A DNA stretch of 64,000 nt from CAWANF01 sp963783355 (GTDB lineage Bacteria > Bacteroidota > Rhodothermia > Balneolales > DATFMH01), in NCBI GenBank assembly GCA_963783355.1, contig CAWANF010000006.1:330830-394829 (forward strand). Direction: 5' to 3'. The notes beneath the pieces are model-generated. The model was not told the DNA's origin. It searched no databases and worked only from the letters and a program-made list of their open reading frames with translations. A program made the translations under genes and the position numbers. The stretch's first letter is position 1; each line of letters opens with the position of its first letter. Positions 38,242-47,187 of the stretch are shown one piece after another.

Positions 38242-38263
38242 TATTCGTAGCCAAATAAAATAA

Positions 38264-38587
38264 TTATACTTGCGCTTCTAATTGTTTCTTCAAATGAGTT
38301 TTGGGAACAGCACCAATAATTTGATCAACAATTTCACCATTTTTAAAAATCAATAATGTTGGAATACTCCTGATATTATATTTCACCGATATTTCAGGAT
38401 TATTATCGACATCTACTTTGGCTACTTTTACCTTTCCATCAAATTCTGACGCCAATTCTTCTACTGCCGGGGCAATCATACGGCATGGGCCACACCATTC
38501 AGCCCAAAAATCAACCAATACGGGTGTATTTGATTTTAATACTTCATTGTCGAATGTTGAATCCGTTACAGCAATAGGTTTTGCCAT
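38264..38587 (-). CDS. trxA: Thioredoxin
   Basis: This 107-residue cytoplasmic disulfide reductase has active site WCGPC at residues 31-35. The conserved KVDVDNNPEISVKYNIRSIPTLLIF segment is present, with cis-Pro in SIPT. There is no signal peptide. It is apparently monocistronic; dnaE is on the same strand 169 bases downstream. Confidence 0.97.
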   Translation of the reverse strand: MAKPIAVTDSTFDNEVLKSNTPVLVDFWAEWCGPCRMIAPAVEELASEFDGKVKVAKVDVDNNPEISVKYNIRSIPTLLIFKNGEIVDQIIGAVPKTHLKKQLEAQV

Positions 38588-38704
38588 GTTTATCTCCTCT
38601 GTATTTTCCTGTTTTTAAAACGTTTTAAAAATCGTTAAATAAATTTTCGTTATCCAATCATTTTTCGCTACTGCACACATAGAATTAATCTATAAGATAC
38701 AAAA

Positions 38705-38730
38705 ATCGATAATCATAATCGATAATCATA
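38705..38730. repeat. Two adjacent 13-bp copies of ATCGATAATCATA
   Basis: Perfect tandem duplication at 38705-38717 and 38718-38730, in the short intergenic region between trxA and dnaE and just upstream of trxA's convergent partner's side of the gap. No function is inferred. It could be a slippage product or a paired binding site. Confidence 0.5.
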
Positions 38731-38755
38731 CCTCAAAGTAACTATCGTGTGGTTT

Positions 38756-41700
38756 CTAACGTTCCACTTTTTCAAATGATACTTTTTCTTTTCCCACGAT
38801 ATTCCGCACTCCTAAAAGAAATTCATCAGAGGGGTCAATTACAAATTTTCTGACATGCATGCGCATTCTTTTATTATTGTTATGCCGGCTATGCACATCC
38901 ATCGACACCGTAGTATTCCCTTTATGCATTTCAAAGAGATTGGCAAGGCTCTTCAATTCCTGATCCGTGATATCTTCCGTATTTAATTGTATCCTGAGTC
39001 GAATTTTTCCCTGATTTTTTTCTCGAAGATTTTCAACACGATCAAATTCATTAGCAATGATTTTCACATCGCCGCTTCTCGAGTCCGTCACGCCATCCAC
39101 AACAACAATGGTATCAACATTCAGTAAATTCATGTATCTGTCATAAACATTTGAAAATGCAATAACTTCGGCACTGCCATATTCATCTTCCATGGTCAGA
39201 AATGCAAAAGGACGGCCTTTCTTATCCCTCAATGCTTTAATGGATGTAATAATACCGGCACAAACCACTTTGGTCCGTTCATCAAGCTCCGACAGATGTT
39301 CAACGGACAGGTCATGAGAACAAAATAACGAGATGTCGTCTTTGAACTTATCCAACGGATGGCCGCTCAGATAAAAGCCAATCATATCTCGTTCTTTCTT
39401 AAGACGCTCCATATTCGTCCATACCGGAACATCATGAAGAGGAGGTTCACTTAATGCTGCCTGTCCCGATTCTCCACCAAAAAGGCTAATCTGGTTCATC
39501 GATTCTTCCTGCTGTTTCCGGCTGGCATATTGAACCACATCATCCAGGCTTTCGAATAATTGGCGCCTGTTTTCGTGCATACAATCAAAAGCACCGGCAT
39601 ATATCAGACTTTCCATTGTTTTCCTGTTGCAGGTCCTCAAGTCAACCCTCGAAGCAAAATCGTAGATGCTGGTAAAAGGTTCATCTCCCCTTACTTCCAC
39701 CAGATTTGCCACGGCATTGGAACCAACACCTTTTATCGCTTCCATACCATACTGAACACGTTCATTGTGCACCACGAAACTTCCGGCACCGGTATTCACA
39801 TTCGGAGGATCTACCGGGATTCCCATGCGCTGACATTCTTCAATAAATTGTGACACTTTTTTGATATCGCCCATATTGTGTGTCAACACAGCAGCCATAT
39901 ATTCGGCAGGATAATTGGCTTTCATAAACGCCGTCTGATACGCCACTACCGAATAAGCAGCCGAATGCGATTTATTAAACCCGTAACCAGCGAAGAATTC
40001 CATCTTTTCAAATACTTCTTCTGCCGTCTTTTTATCCACTTCATTTTTTATGGCACGGGATACAAATATCTCCCGCTGTTTCGCCATGACATCCACTTTC
40101 TTCTTACCCATGGCTCGTCGCAGCAAGTCAGCTTCGCCTAAAGTATAACCGGCCATCACCTGGGCGACCTGCATGATTTGTTCCTGGTAAACCATTATTC
40201 CATAAGTCGGCTTCAATACTTTCTCAAGCATCGGATGCGGATAAACGACATCCTGCCGTCCATGCTTACAGGCAATATATTCCGGGATAAACTGCATCGG
40301 CCCCGGACGATATAGCGCATTCATGGCAATCAAATCATCGATCGTTGTAGGCTTAAGATCTTTGAGATATTTGCGCATTCCATCCGACTCGAACTGAAAC
40401 GTGCCGACCGTTTCTGCCTTTTGGTATAACTCGAAAGTTTTTTCATCCTCAAGCGGAATATTATTCAGGTTATATTCCTTGCCATGATTTTCTTTCACAT
40501 AATTAAATGCCGTTTTAAGAACAGACAGAGTCTTCAAACCCAGGAAGTCCATCTTAAGCAAGCCACACATCTCGGCATTCGGACCGTCGTATTGGGTGAT
40601 AACGTCTTTTTCCTTCGATAATGCAACAGGTACGTAATCGTAAACCCTTCCCGGAGCAATAATAACACCGGCCGCGTGAATTCCTGTCTGCCGGGCTGAG
40701 CCTTCCAGGGTTCGGGCAAAACGCATCATTTTCCGGATATTCGGCTCCGGATCGTTGAATACGTCCTCTATCTCTTTATACGTGTCCGGATTTTTCTCGG
40801 GATTCAACACTTTGTCGAAGGTATCCAGGCCGGGCCGTTCCGGGAATAACTTTGAAATACGATTGACTTCAGCTAATGGCACACCAAGTACACGCCCCAC
40901 ATCGCGGATCGCCGTCTTAGCTTTCATGGTGCCATAAGTCACAATTTGAGATACATTTTCCCGGCCGTATTCCTCAACGACATAATCAATAACCGCCTGG
41001 CGGCCGACATCATCAAAATCGATATCAATATCAGGAGGATTGACACGCTCGGGATTCAAAAACCGTTCAAACAGCAAGTCATATTTCATCGGGTCTATAT
41101 TGATGATCCCGATACAATAGGCGACGACACTACCGGCCGCAGAACCACGTCCGGGGCCCACAAACACCCCCCGTTTAGTAGCCTCAGAAGTAAATCCCTG
41201 AACAATAAGGAAATAACCGGCAAAACCCATTTTCTCGATGATATTCAACTCGTGCTCGATGCGCTGAGACACATCAGCTGTCAATTCGCCATATCTTTTT
41301 TTTGCACCTTCATACGTCAGATAACGGAGATAATCGTCCATGGAACTGTATTCCGGCGGAATACGGAATGACGGCAATAATAATTCCGACCGCAGTTTGA
41401 TATCTTCGCATTTATCAACAATTTCATTCGTATTATCAAGCGCCTCAGGAACATCCGAAAATAATTCCTGCATCTCCTCCGGAGTTTTCAGGTAGAATTC
41501 AGGATTCAGATTATTGTTGTCATCCGTAAACCGGAACCGATTGGGATCGTTTAAATCAGCATTTGTCTGAAGAGCTAACAGGATATCGTGAGCTTCCGAA
41601 TCTTCTTTGTTTACATAATGGCTGTCGTTTGTGGCTATAACTTTCACATTGTATTCTTTAGCCCATTTCAGCAGCACTTCATTACAACGATCCTGATCTT

Positions 41701-42226
41701 TCAATCCGTGACGCTGTAATTCGATATAATAATCTTCCCCAAATAAATTCAGATACCATTCAAAAATCTTTTTTGCCTCGTCTTCCCCTTTTTTGATGAT
41801 CGTCTGATTAATTTCGGATGCAATGCAACAGGTGGTGGCGATCAAACCCTCGGAATATTGTTCCAGAACTTCTTTATCAATCCGGGGTTTGTAATAAAGT
41901 CCATCTATATAACCCAGGGAACAAAGTTTAGCCAGATTTTTATAACCGGTCATATTTTTAGCCAGCAAAACCTGATGGTAACGGGTCCGGTTCTCCCTGT
42001 CACTCATTTTATTTGGGGTGACGTAAAACTCCGATCCGATGATCGGTTTTATCCCATTCTTTTGTGCTTCAGCCACGAACAAAGGTACACCGAACATGTT
42101 ACCGTGATCCGTAATGGCCGCCGCCGGCATATCATGATCGGCCGCTTTTTTCAGCATATCTTTGATATTCGCGGCTCCATCGAGCATGCTAAACTGCGTA
42201 TGACTATGCAGATGGGAAAACTTCAT
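38756..42226 (-). CDS. dnaE: DNA polymerase III alpha subunit
   Basis: This 1156-residue replicative polymerase has an N-terminal PHP domain with its metal motifs apparently complete (HLHSHTQFSMLDG with H7 and H9, ITDHGNMFG). The polymerase core contains GPGRGSAAGSVVAYCIGI, the metal-binding aspartates in NPPDIDIDFDD and RPGPMQFIPEYI. The HhH, OB (KVVCAGIITSIKALRDKKGRPFAF region) and C-terminal domains follow. An intact PHP site can give intrinsic proofreading in some lineages. No dnaQ is in the window. Confidence 0.97.
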   Translation of the reverse strand: MKFSHLHSHTQFSMLDGAANIKDMLKKAADHDMPAAAITDHGNMFGVPLFVAEAQKNGIKPIIGSEFYVTPNKMSDRENRTRYHQVLLAKNMTGYKNLAKLCSLGYIDGLYYKPRIDKEVLEQYSEGLIATTCCIASEINQTIIKKGEDEAKKIFEWYLNLFGEDYYIELQRHGLKDQDRCNEVLLKWAKEYNVKVIATNDSHYVNKEDSEAHDILLALQTNADLNDPNRFRFTDDNNNLNPEFYLKTPEEMQELFSDVPEALDNTNEIVDKCEDIKLRSELLLPSFRIPPEYSSMDDYLRYLTYEGAKKRYGELTADVSQRIEHELNIIEKMGFAGYFLIVQGFTSEATKRGVFVGPGRGSAAGSVVAYCIGIINIDPMKYDLLFERFLNPERVNPPDIDIDFDDVGRQAVIDYVVEEYGRENVSQIVTYGTMKAKTAIRDVGRVLGVPLAEVNRISKLFPERPGLDTFDKVLNPEKNPDTYKEIEDVFNDPEPNIRKMMRFARTLEGSARQTGIHAAGVIIAPGRVYDYVPVALSKEKDVITQYDGPNAEMCGLLKMDFLGLKTLSVLKTAFNYVKENHGKEYNLNNIPLEDEKTFELYQKAETVGTFQFESDGMRKYLKDLKPTTIDDLIAMNALYRPGPMQFIPEYIACKHGRQDVVYPHPMLEKVLKPTYGIMVYQEQIMQVAQVMAGYTLGEADLLRRAMGKKKVDVMAKQREIFVSRAIKNEVDKKTAEEVFEKMEFFAGYGFNKSHSAAYSVVAYQTAFMKANYPAEYMAAVLTHNMGDIKKVSQFIEECQRMGIPVDPPNVNTGAGSFVVHNERVQYGMEAIKGVGSNAVANLVEVRGDEPFTSIYDFASRVDLRTCNRKTMESLIYAGAFDCMHENRRQLFESLDDVVQYASRKQQEESMNQISLFGGESGQAALSEPPLHDVPVWTNMERLKKERDMIGFYLSGHPLDKFKDDISLFCSHDLSVEHLSELDERTKVVCAGIITSIKALRDKKGRPFAFLTMEDEYGSAEVIAFSNVYDRYMNLLNVDTIVVVDGVTDSRSGDVKIIANEFDRVENLREKNQGKIRLRIQLNTEDITDQELKSLANLFEMHKGNTTVSMDVHSRHNNNKRMRMHVRKFVIDPSDEFLLGVRNIVGKEKVSFEKVER

Positions 42227-42355
42227 ATCCTTGCTACTTTATTGACTTCAAATACATTTTTAATCGCCGTCTTTCGGGGTGATGAAACTACACAGAATTA
42301 AGACGAAATTCTCTATTCTTTTTACGATTTATTTAAGAAAAAAGCCAGTCGAAGC

Positions 42356-43111
42356 TCAAGATAAATCAGATGCCTTAATTACTTTGCCTGTTGGAAATGC
42401 CGATGACCAAAGGACATTTTTGAGTTTTCGGCTTACCTCGACCGGATCGCCCACTATTCCAGACTCTTTCGCTTTCACAAATTTCTCAACAAACAGAAAA
42501 TTCTGCTTATCCTGCTTCCTTATTTCCTGTTGCATGGCTGTTTCCATCATGCCCGGATTGAAAGCAAATATATGTATAGGACTTGGTTCGCTTTCCTGTT
42601 CCAGGGCAAGGACTTCCATAAAACGATTGATACCCGCTTTTGTGCTGCAATAATGACTCCAGCCATGATAAGCTTTATCGGCGGCCCCGGATGTTATCAT
42701 CACTACTCTTTTTTGGGTTTTTGCATCCTGAAACTTGTGAACAAACTGATGGGTGAGTATGAGTGGAGCTACAAAATTCACTTCCAGATTGGTCAGATAT
42801 TCGTTTACCGGGTATTTCCCAACAGGACCGATCGGTTTGAGCAAACCGGCATTATTTATTAAAACGATCCCATCAGCTTTTTTAAGCTCGATATTTAAGA
42901 ATATCTGTTCCATTAAGATTGGAATATGGGATGTTTCCGAAAGGTCAAATTCATACGCGATAGCATGCCCGTTCTTTTCCTGAATCTCGTGGGTGAAATC
43001 TGTCATGTCGCTTCGGGCAACAAGGTGAAGAACGAGATCGGGATCAATGAGTTGTTTTGCCAGTTCTTTTCCAAATCCTTTTGACGCTCCGGTAATGATT
43101 ACGTGTCTCAT
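42356..43111 (-). CDS. Short-chain dehydrogenase/reductase
   Basis: This 251-residue Rossmann oxidoreductase has cofactor motif IITGASKGFGKELA, NNAG at about 91-94, active-site Ser in VVMITSGAA and YCSTK as the YxxxK pair. The ARSDM after beta-2 suggests NADP preference. It resembles benzil reductase/sepiapterin-reductase-like SDRs. The substrate is unknown. It is the downstream end of a possible group with the DUF3891 and thpR genes. Confidence 0.9.
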   Translation of the reverse strand: MRHVIITGASKGFGKELAKQLIDPDLVLHLVARSDMTDFTHEIQEKNGHAIAYEFDLSETSHIPILMEQIFLNIELKKADGIVLINNAGLLKPIGPVGKYPVNEYLTNLEVNFVAPLILTHQFVHKFQDAKTQKRVVMITSGAADKAYHGWSHYCSTKAGINRFMEVLALEQESEPSPIHIFAFNPGMMETAMQQEIRKQDKQNFLFVEKFVKAKESGIVGDPVEVSRKLKNVLWSSAFPTGKVIKASDLS

Positions 43112-43179
43112 AAATCGTATAATTTTTTAGGCTTTGATATCACAACATGAAAAGGTAATAAATCATTGCTCACACTCAT

Positions 43180-43968
43180 TTATTGAGCAACAAGCGTAAA
43201 TGATACTCTTTTGAACGATTCCTTCTTCAGATAGTTATGCATTTCCAGATCATTTTTAAAAATCTGGTTACAGTCCCTCGCTTCACAATAAACTTCGATT
43301 CTATCACGATTAAATGGCCAGGGATCAATCCTGAAGGTATTCGTCAATCCCTGTTTTAAAGCTATTTTCAATTCTGTTCGTTTTTCCACATTTACCGGCA
43401 CCTCGTGAACCATTTCTTCTTTTTCAATTCCCATACACAATAACAGGGAGATATAATCCCATGTTCTCAGTAATAGCTGATTTCTGTCGAGAATTACGCC
43501 TTCAATAAAATCTTTATAAAAAGGATTGGAACTCAAACCCTCAAGTAAGTCGTATTGAAGTTTCATCTGGCCTTCCCGAAAGTCATCTGCTCCCCGGATA
43601 TTTTCTTTTGATTCTTTTTCAAAATCATGCAGCTCCAGCAGAAATGAATTATGCCTCGATATCAATAATGCGGCATACGAATTCACGGGCAACGCCAGTT
43701 CGGGTCCCTTAGACCAGATCTTCAAATGTGAAGATAGCGGCATATCCAAAAAGTTATAAGGCAAGCCTGTTTTCGGATCCCACTGCGGATATAACTCCCA
43801 TTCGATCCAGCCGGCATCATGTTGTTCCGCAGCCAGGCATAATTCGTTCCAGGGCTCCGGTTTTTCAAAATCTTCATTTCCCCAAAATTGAGCTATCTGC
43901 CCCGCCAGCCATGCATGAGAAGGCTGGGTTACTATAAACCGGTTTTTCCCATCAAAATGATGAATCAT
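43180..43968 (-). CDS. DUF3891 family protein
   Basis: This 262-residue soluble protein begins with TQPSHAWLAGQIAQFWG and contains LAAEQHDAGWIEWE, features of the uncharacterised DUF3891 family. The His-Asp pairs hint at a metal site, but no activity is established to my knowledge. It overlaps the thpR stop by four bases (ATGA at 43968-43965), so the two are co-translated. That may be a clue to a nucleotide- or RNA-related role. Confidence 0.78.
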   Translation of the reverse strand: MIHHFDGKNRFIVTQPSHAWLAGQIAQFWGNEDFEKPEPWNELCLAAEQHDAGWIEWELYPQWDPKTGLPYNFLDMPLSSHLKIWSKGPELALPVNSYAALLISRHNSFLLELHDFEKESKENIRGADDFREGQMKLQYDLLEGLSSNPFYKDFIEGVILDRNQLLLRTWDYISLLLCMGIEKEEMVHEVPVNVEKRTELKIALKQGLTNTFRIDPWPFNRDRIEVYCEARDCNQIFKNDLEMHNYLKKESFKRVSFTLVAQ

Positions 43969-44510
43969 AATCTGCCCTCTGCCAATTGATATGTTCCGAT
44001 ATTGTGGTAGATGGAACCATCTCGATTCAACGTACTCTCTACCAGATGAAAAGAATTAATATAGACAGTTTCTAACGACCATTCCCGATGTTTTTCGAGA
44101 TAATTTTTCAATATTTCGCGATCCACATATTTTATCCTTGCCAAAGTGATATGAGGATGATAAGCACGGGTTTCCGGTTCCAGGCCACTTTTAACAATCG
44201 CTTCTTCTATTTTTTCCTGTAATGCAAATAAGTTCCGTTCGGCTACAATACCGGCCCACAATATCCGGGCACGGCTGGTATCCGGAAAAACACCCACTCC
44301 CTGTATTTTTAAACGCAGGGATGAATCCTGAATTTTCTGAAATTGCTGATTCAAAATGGCAGCTTGCCCGTCATCAACATTACCGATAAAGCGAAGAGTT
44401 AAGTGTAATTGATTCTCCCGAACCCACTTCAATCCATGCAAATTATCTCTCAAGTCCAATAGCTGACTTTTTATAAGATCATCAAATTCTATGGCCGTAA
44501 ATAATCGCAT
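43965..44510 (-). CDS. thpR: RNA 2',3'-cyclic phosphodiesterase
   Basis: This 181-residue 2H phosphoesterase has the two HxTx motifs HLTLRFIG and HPHITLARIK. It opens 2',3'-cyclic phosphate RNA ends. The family start RLFTAIEFDD is also typical. It lies 11 bases after acyP and overlaps the DUF3891 gene, forming an acyP-thpR-DUF3891 operon. Confidence 0.93.
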   Translation of the reverse strand: MRLFTAIEFDDLIKSQLLDLRDNLHGLKWVRENQLHLTLRFIGNVDDGQAAILNQQFQKIQDSSLRLKIQGVGVFPDTSRARILWAGIVAERNLFALQEKIEEAIVKSGLEPETRAYHPHITLARIKYVDREILKNYLEKHREWSLETVYINSFHLVESTLNRDGSIYHNIGTYQLAEGRL

Positions 44511-44521
44511 TGGATTGTTAT

Positions 44522-44794
44522 TTAACTGATAATTTGAAATGATTCGAAAGAATCTTCCGTTGATTGCCAGTCGACAAACACATGATCAACTCTTGATCGT
44601 GACGGACCTATATGACAGGCTTTGATTGCCGTTTGTATGGCTTTTTCTTCACCCTCCAGAACCGTTTCAACAGAACCGTCCGAACGATTTCTGACCCATC
44701 CTTTCAACCCCAGTCCTCTTGCCGTACGCATGACAAAATATCTAAATCCGACGCCCTGAACCATGCCTTTTATTTCTAAATGTACCCTCTTCAT
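44522..44794 (-). CDS. acyP: Acylphosphatase
   Basis: This protein is 90 residues from the ATG at 44794. The frame is open upstream to an ATG at 44854, but the extra 20 residues are encoded by a heptanucleotide repeat and match nothing in the family. It hydrolyses carboxyl-phosphate bonds. The signature GMVQGVGFRYF has the catalytic Arg, followed by GLKGWVRNRSDGSVETVLEG with the catalytic Asn. Confidence 0.94.
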   Translation of the reverse strand: MKRVHLEIKGMVQGVGFRYFVMRTARGLGLKGWVRNRSDGSVETVLEGEEKAIQTAIKACHIGPSRSRVDHVFVDWQSTEDSFESFQIIS

Positions 44795-44804
44795 TTTAAA
44801 TATA

Positions 44805-44832
44805 GTATTGAGTATTGAGTATTGAGTATTGA
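44805..44832. repeat. Heptanucleotide microsatellite (AGTATTG)x4
   Basis: Four perfect AGTATTG copies occur at 44805-44811, 44812-44818, 44819-44825 and 44826-44832, plus a partial fifth. On the coding strand of acyP they lie 11-38 bases before the ATG, in the leader. Gain or loss of a 7-base unit would change promoter or leader spacing. Confidence 0.9.
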
Positions 44833-45082
44833 GTTTGAAAATAATATCAAACATTACTCATACAACCAAAATGAGGACTTATTTATTTTTTTATCAGGGT
44901 GGCAAAAATTAATTTCGGGTTTTCCATATTATTTTTTTTGCAGTCAGATGTTTCTTCCGTTAATAACGAATTCACTCAGAAACGGTGTTGCACAATAATG
45001 AATCTTAAAATGACGCCTAATTTTCGTATTATTAGCTTTATTGTTAAGAAAAAACAAAAATTAAAGACGATAATCAGGATCG

Positions 45083-46015
45083 ATGACTCTCATTCAGTTA
45101 AAATATATTGTTGCGGTTGATACGTACCGGCATTTCGCAACGGCAGCAGAGAAATGCTTTGTTACTCAACCGACATTGAGCATGCAGATACATAAACTGG
45201 AAGAAGAGCTCGGCCTTGTAATTTTCGACCGTAGCAAACAACCGGTTGTCACTACTCCTATTGGCGCAAAGATTATTGATCAGGCACGTATTATTCTCAA
45301 AGAATCAAGTCAAATCCCTGAAATAGCGACTCAGAGTAAAGACAGGTACAGCGGAACTTTCCGTATTGGTATCATTCCGACCGTAGCGCCGTATCTGGTT
45401 CCACGTTTTCTTCGGAATTTCACTGAACGTTACCCGGAAATTCACTTGATTTTTGAAGAAGCCATCACGAGTGAAATTCTCAATAAGATTTCTCACGATC
45501 AATTGGATGCCGGTATTATTGCTACCAGTCCGGAACCGGGAAATATTCGCGAAATAATATTATATCATGAACCTTTCGTCGGGTATATTTCTAAGACCCA
45601 TCAATTGGCAAATAAGAAAAAAATCACCATTGACGATCTCGAAAGTGATGAAATGTGGCTGTTGAATGAGGGCCATTGCCTGCGTGATCAGGTTCTTAAT
45701 ATTTGCAAGAAAGTCATGGTAAATACGGCCAAGAAACAGGTACAGTTTGAAAGTGGAAATCTCGAAACCTTAAAAAAACTCGTTCAGCAGAATTTCGGGA
45801 TGACCCTTTTGCCCTATTTGGCTATCCAGGATGTCGATGAACAAAACGGAGCGGTAACAAGAGAATTCACACACCCGGAACCCCAGCGTGTCATCCGCTT
45901 AATTCATGGCCGTCTGTATTTAAAAAAGCCTATAATAGATATTTTTGTTAACGAAATTTTATCAACTATTCCTCCGGAGTTAAAGAAAAAGAAATCCAAC
46001 ATACTTGTTGCCTGA
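45083..46015 (+). CDS. oxyR: Hydrogen peroxide-responsive regulator OxyR
   Basis: This 310-residue LysR-type activator has an N-terminal winged helix (LIQLKYIVAVDTYRHFATAA, TQPTLSMQIHKLEEELG). The redox cysteines stand in GHCLRDQVLNIC at residues 199 and 208, the same spacing as in E. coli OxyR, which makes this more than a generic LysR call. It is followed after 30 bases by terC on the same strand. Confidence 0.94.
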   Translation: MTLIQLKYIVAVDTYRHFATAAEKCFVTQPTLSMQIHKLEEELGLVIFDRSKQPVVTTPIGAKIIDQARIILKESSQIPEIATQSKDRYSGTFRIGIIPTVAPYLVPRFLRNFTERYPEIHLIFEEAITSEILNKISHDQLDAGIIATSPEPGNIREIILYHEPFVGYISKTHQLANKKKITIDDLESDEMWLLNEGHCLRDQVLNICKKVMVNTAKKQVQFESGNLETLKKLVQQNFGMTLLPYLAIQDVDEQNGAVTREFTHPEPQRVIRLIHGRLYLKKPIIDIFVNEILSTIPPELKKKKSNILVA

Positions 46016-46045
46016 ATCGGATATTCATCACAAAATGTTTCTTCA

Positions 46046-46981
46046 ATGACACACTCGGTTTGGTTATGGGTGGGATTTAACCTGTTCGTACTTCTAATGC
46101 TGGCAGTTGATCTGCTCGTTTTCAATAAAAAAAAGCATGAGATTTCCATCAGGGAATCATTACTATGGACCTTTTTCTGGATCATGCTATCCGTTTTATT
46201 TGGCGTCGGTATTTATTATTACATGGGCTCTCAGGCCAGCATACATTATTACACCGGTTACCTAATCGAGAAGTCACTCAGCATGGATAACCTTTTTGTG
46301 TTCCTGCTGATATTTAAATATTTCAACATTCCGGATCGCTATCAGCATGAAGTGCTCTTCTATGGTATCATCGGGGCCCTGGTTATGCGTTTTATTTTCA
46401 TTTTCGCCGGTGTTGCCCTGATTAACCATTTCCACTGGATAATCTACGTTTTCGGCGCCTTTCTGCTCTATACCGGTTTCAAAATGGTATTTGAAAAAGA
46501 CAAAGAAGTACATCCCGAAAAAAATCCCATTATCCGGCTTTTAAGACGCTTTTTACCGGTGACGCATCATTTACAGGAAGATAAGTTCATCATCAAAAAA
46601 AGGGGGATTTATATCGCGACGCCTTTGCTCGTGGTTTTATTGGTCATCGAGACTACAGACGTTATTTTTGCAATGGATTCTATTCCGGCCATTTTAGCCA
46701 TCACCCGGGATACTTTCATCGTGTTCAGCTCAAACGTATTTGCCATTCTCGGTCTCCGGGCGTTGTATTTTGCCCTTGCCGGCATCATGGAATTGTTTCA
46801 CCATCTTCATTACGGACTTTCCGGAATACTGATATTCGTTGGATTGAAAATGATTTCCAGTGAATATATCCACATCTCAAACGAAATATCACTTATCGTT
46901 ATCGCTTCACTCCTGGCGATATCTATCATCATGTCTCTTGCATTCCCGGCCAAAAAAGAAGCCGACAGACCTGCGCAATAG
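46046..46981 (+). CDS. TerC/Alx-family membrane protein
   Basis: This 311-residue polytopic inner-membrane protein has the family segments YYTGYLIEKSLSMDNLFVFLLI, TPLLVVLLVIETTDVIFAMD and FSSNVFAILGLRALYFALAG. The embedded acidic residues are characteristic. Relatives export manganese (Alx/MeeF-like) or confer tellurite resistance. Placement behind oxyR suggests metal homeostasis linked to oxidative stress; that is inference. Confidence 0.93.
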   Translation: MTHSVWLWVGFNLFVLLMLAVDLLVFNKKKHEISIRESLLWTFFWIMLSVLFGVGIYYYMGSQASIHYYTGYLIEKSLSMDNLFVFLLIFKYFNIPDRYQHEVLFYGIIGALVMRFIFIFAGVALINHFHWIIYVFGAFLLYTGFKMVFEKDKEVHPEKNPIIRLLRRFLPVTHHLQEDKFIIKKRGIYIATPLLVVLLVIETTDVIFAMDSIPAILAITRDTFIVFSSNVFAILGLRALYFALAGIMELFHHLHYGLSGILIFVGLKMISSEYIHISNEISLIVIASLLAISIIMSLAFPAKKEADRPAQ

Positions 46982-47010
46982 ATATCAATCCCCGCGAGAA
47001 ATAAATTTCC

Positions 47011-47029
47011 AGTGACACAAGTTGTCACT
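47011..47029. promoter_or_regulatory. Perfect 7-bp inverted repeat after terC
   Basis: AGTGACA (47011-47017), loop CAAGT, TGTCACT (47023-47029). It lies 30 bases past the terC stop and about 100 bases before the exonuclease coding region. It lacks a T-tract, so it may be a weak terminator or an operator for the repair module. Confidence 0.4.
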
Positions 47030-47187
47030 TCGGTTTGTTAACTTGGAAGAAATGAAGGTAGCAATTACTCTTTTAGCAAATTGAAATTCGACTGCTCCAA
47101 AACCGAAACACGATAGCGCTTAAAAACCTGTTTTCTTTAAAAACAAATAGTTCCCATGGTATAGAATTACCGGATCTAAAAATTGGA

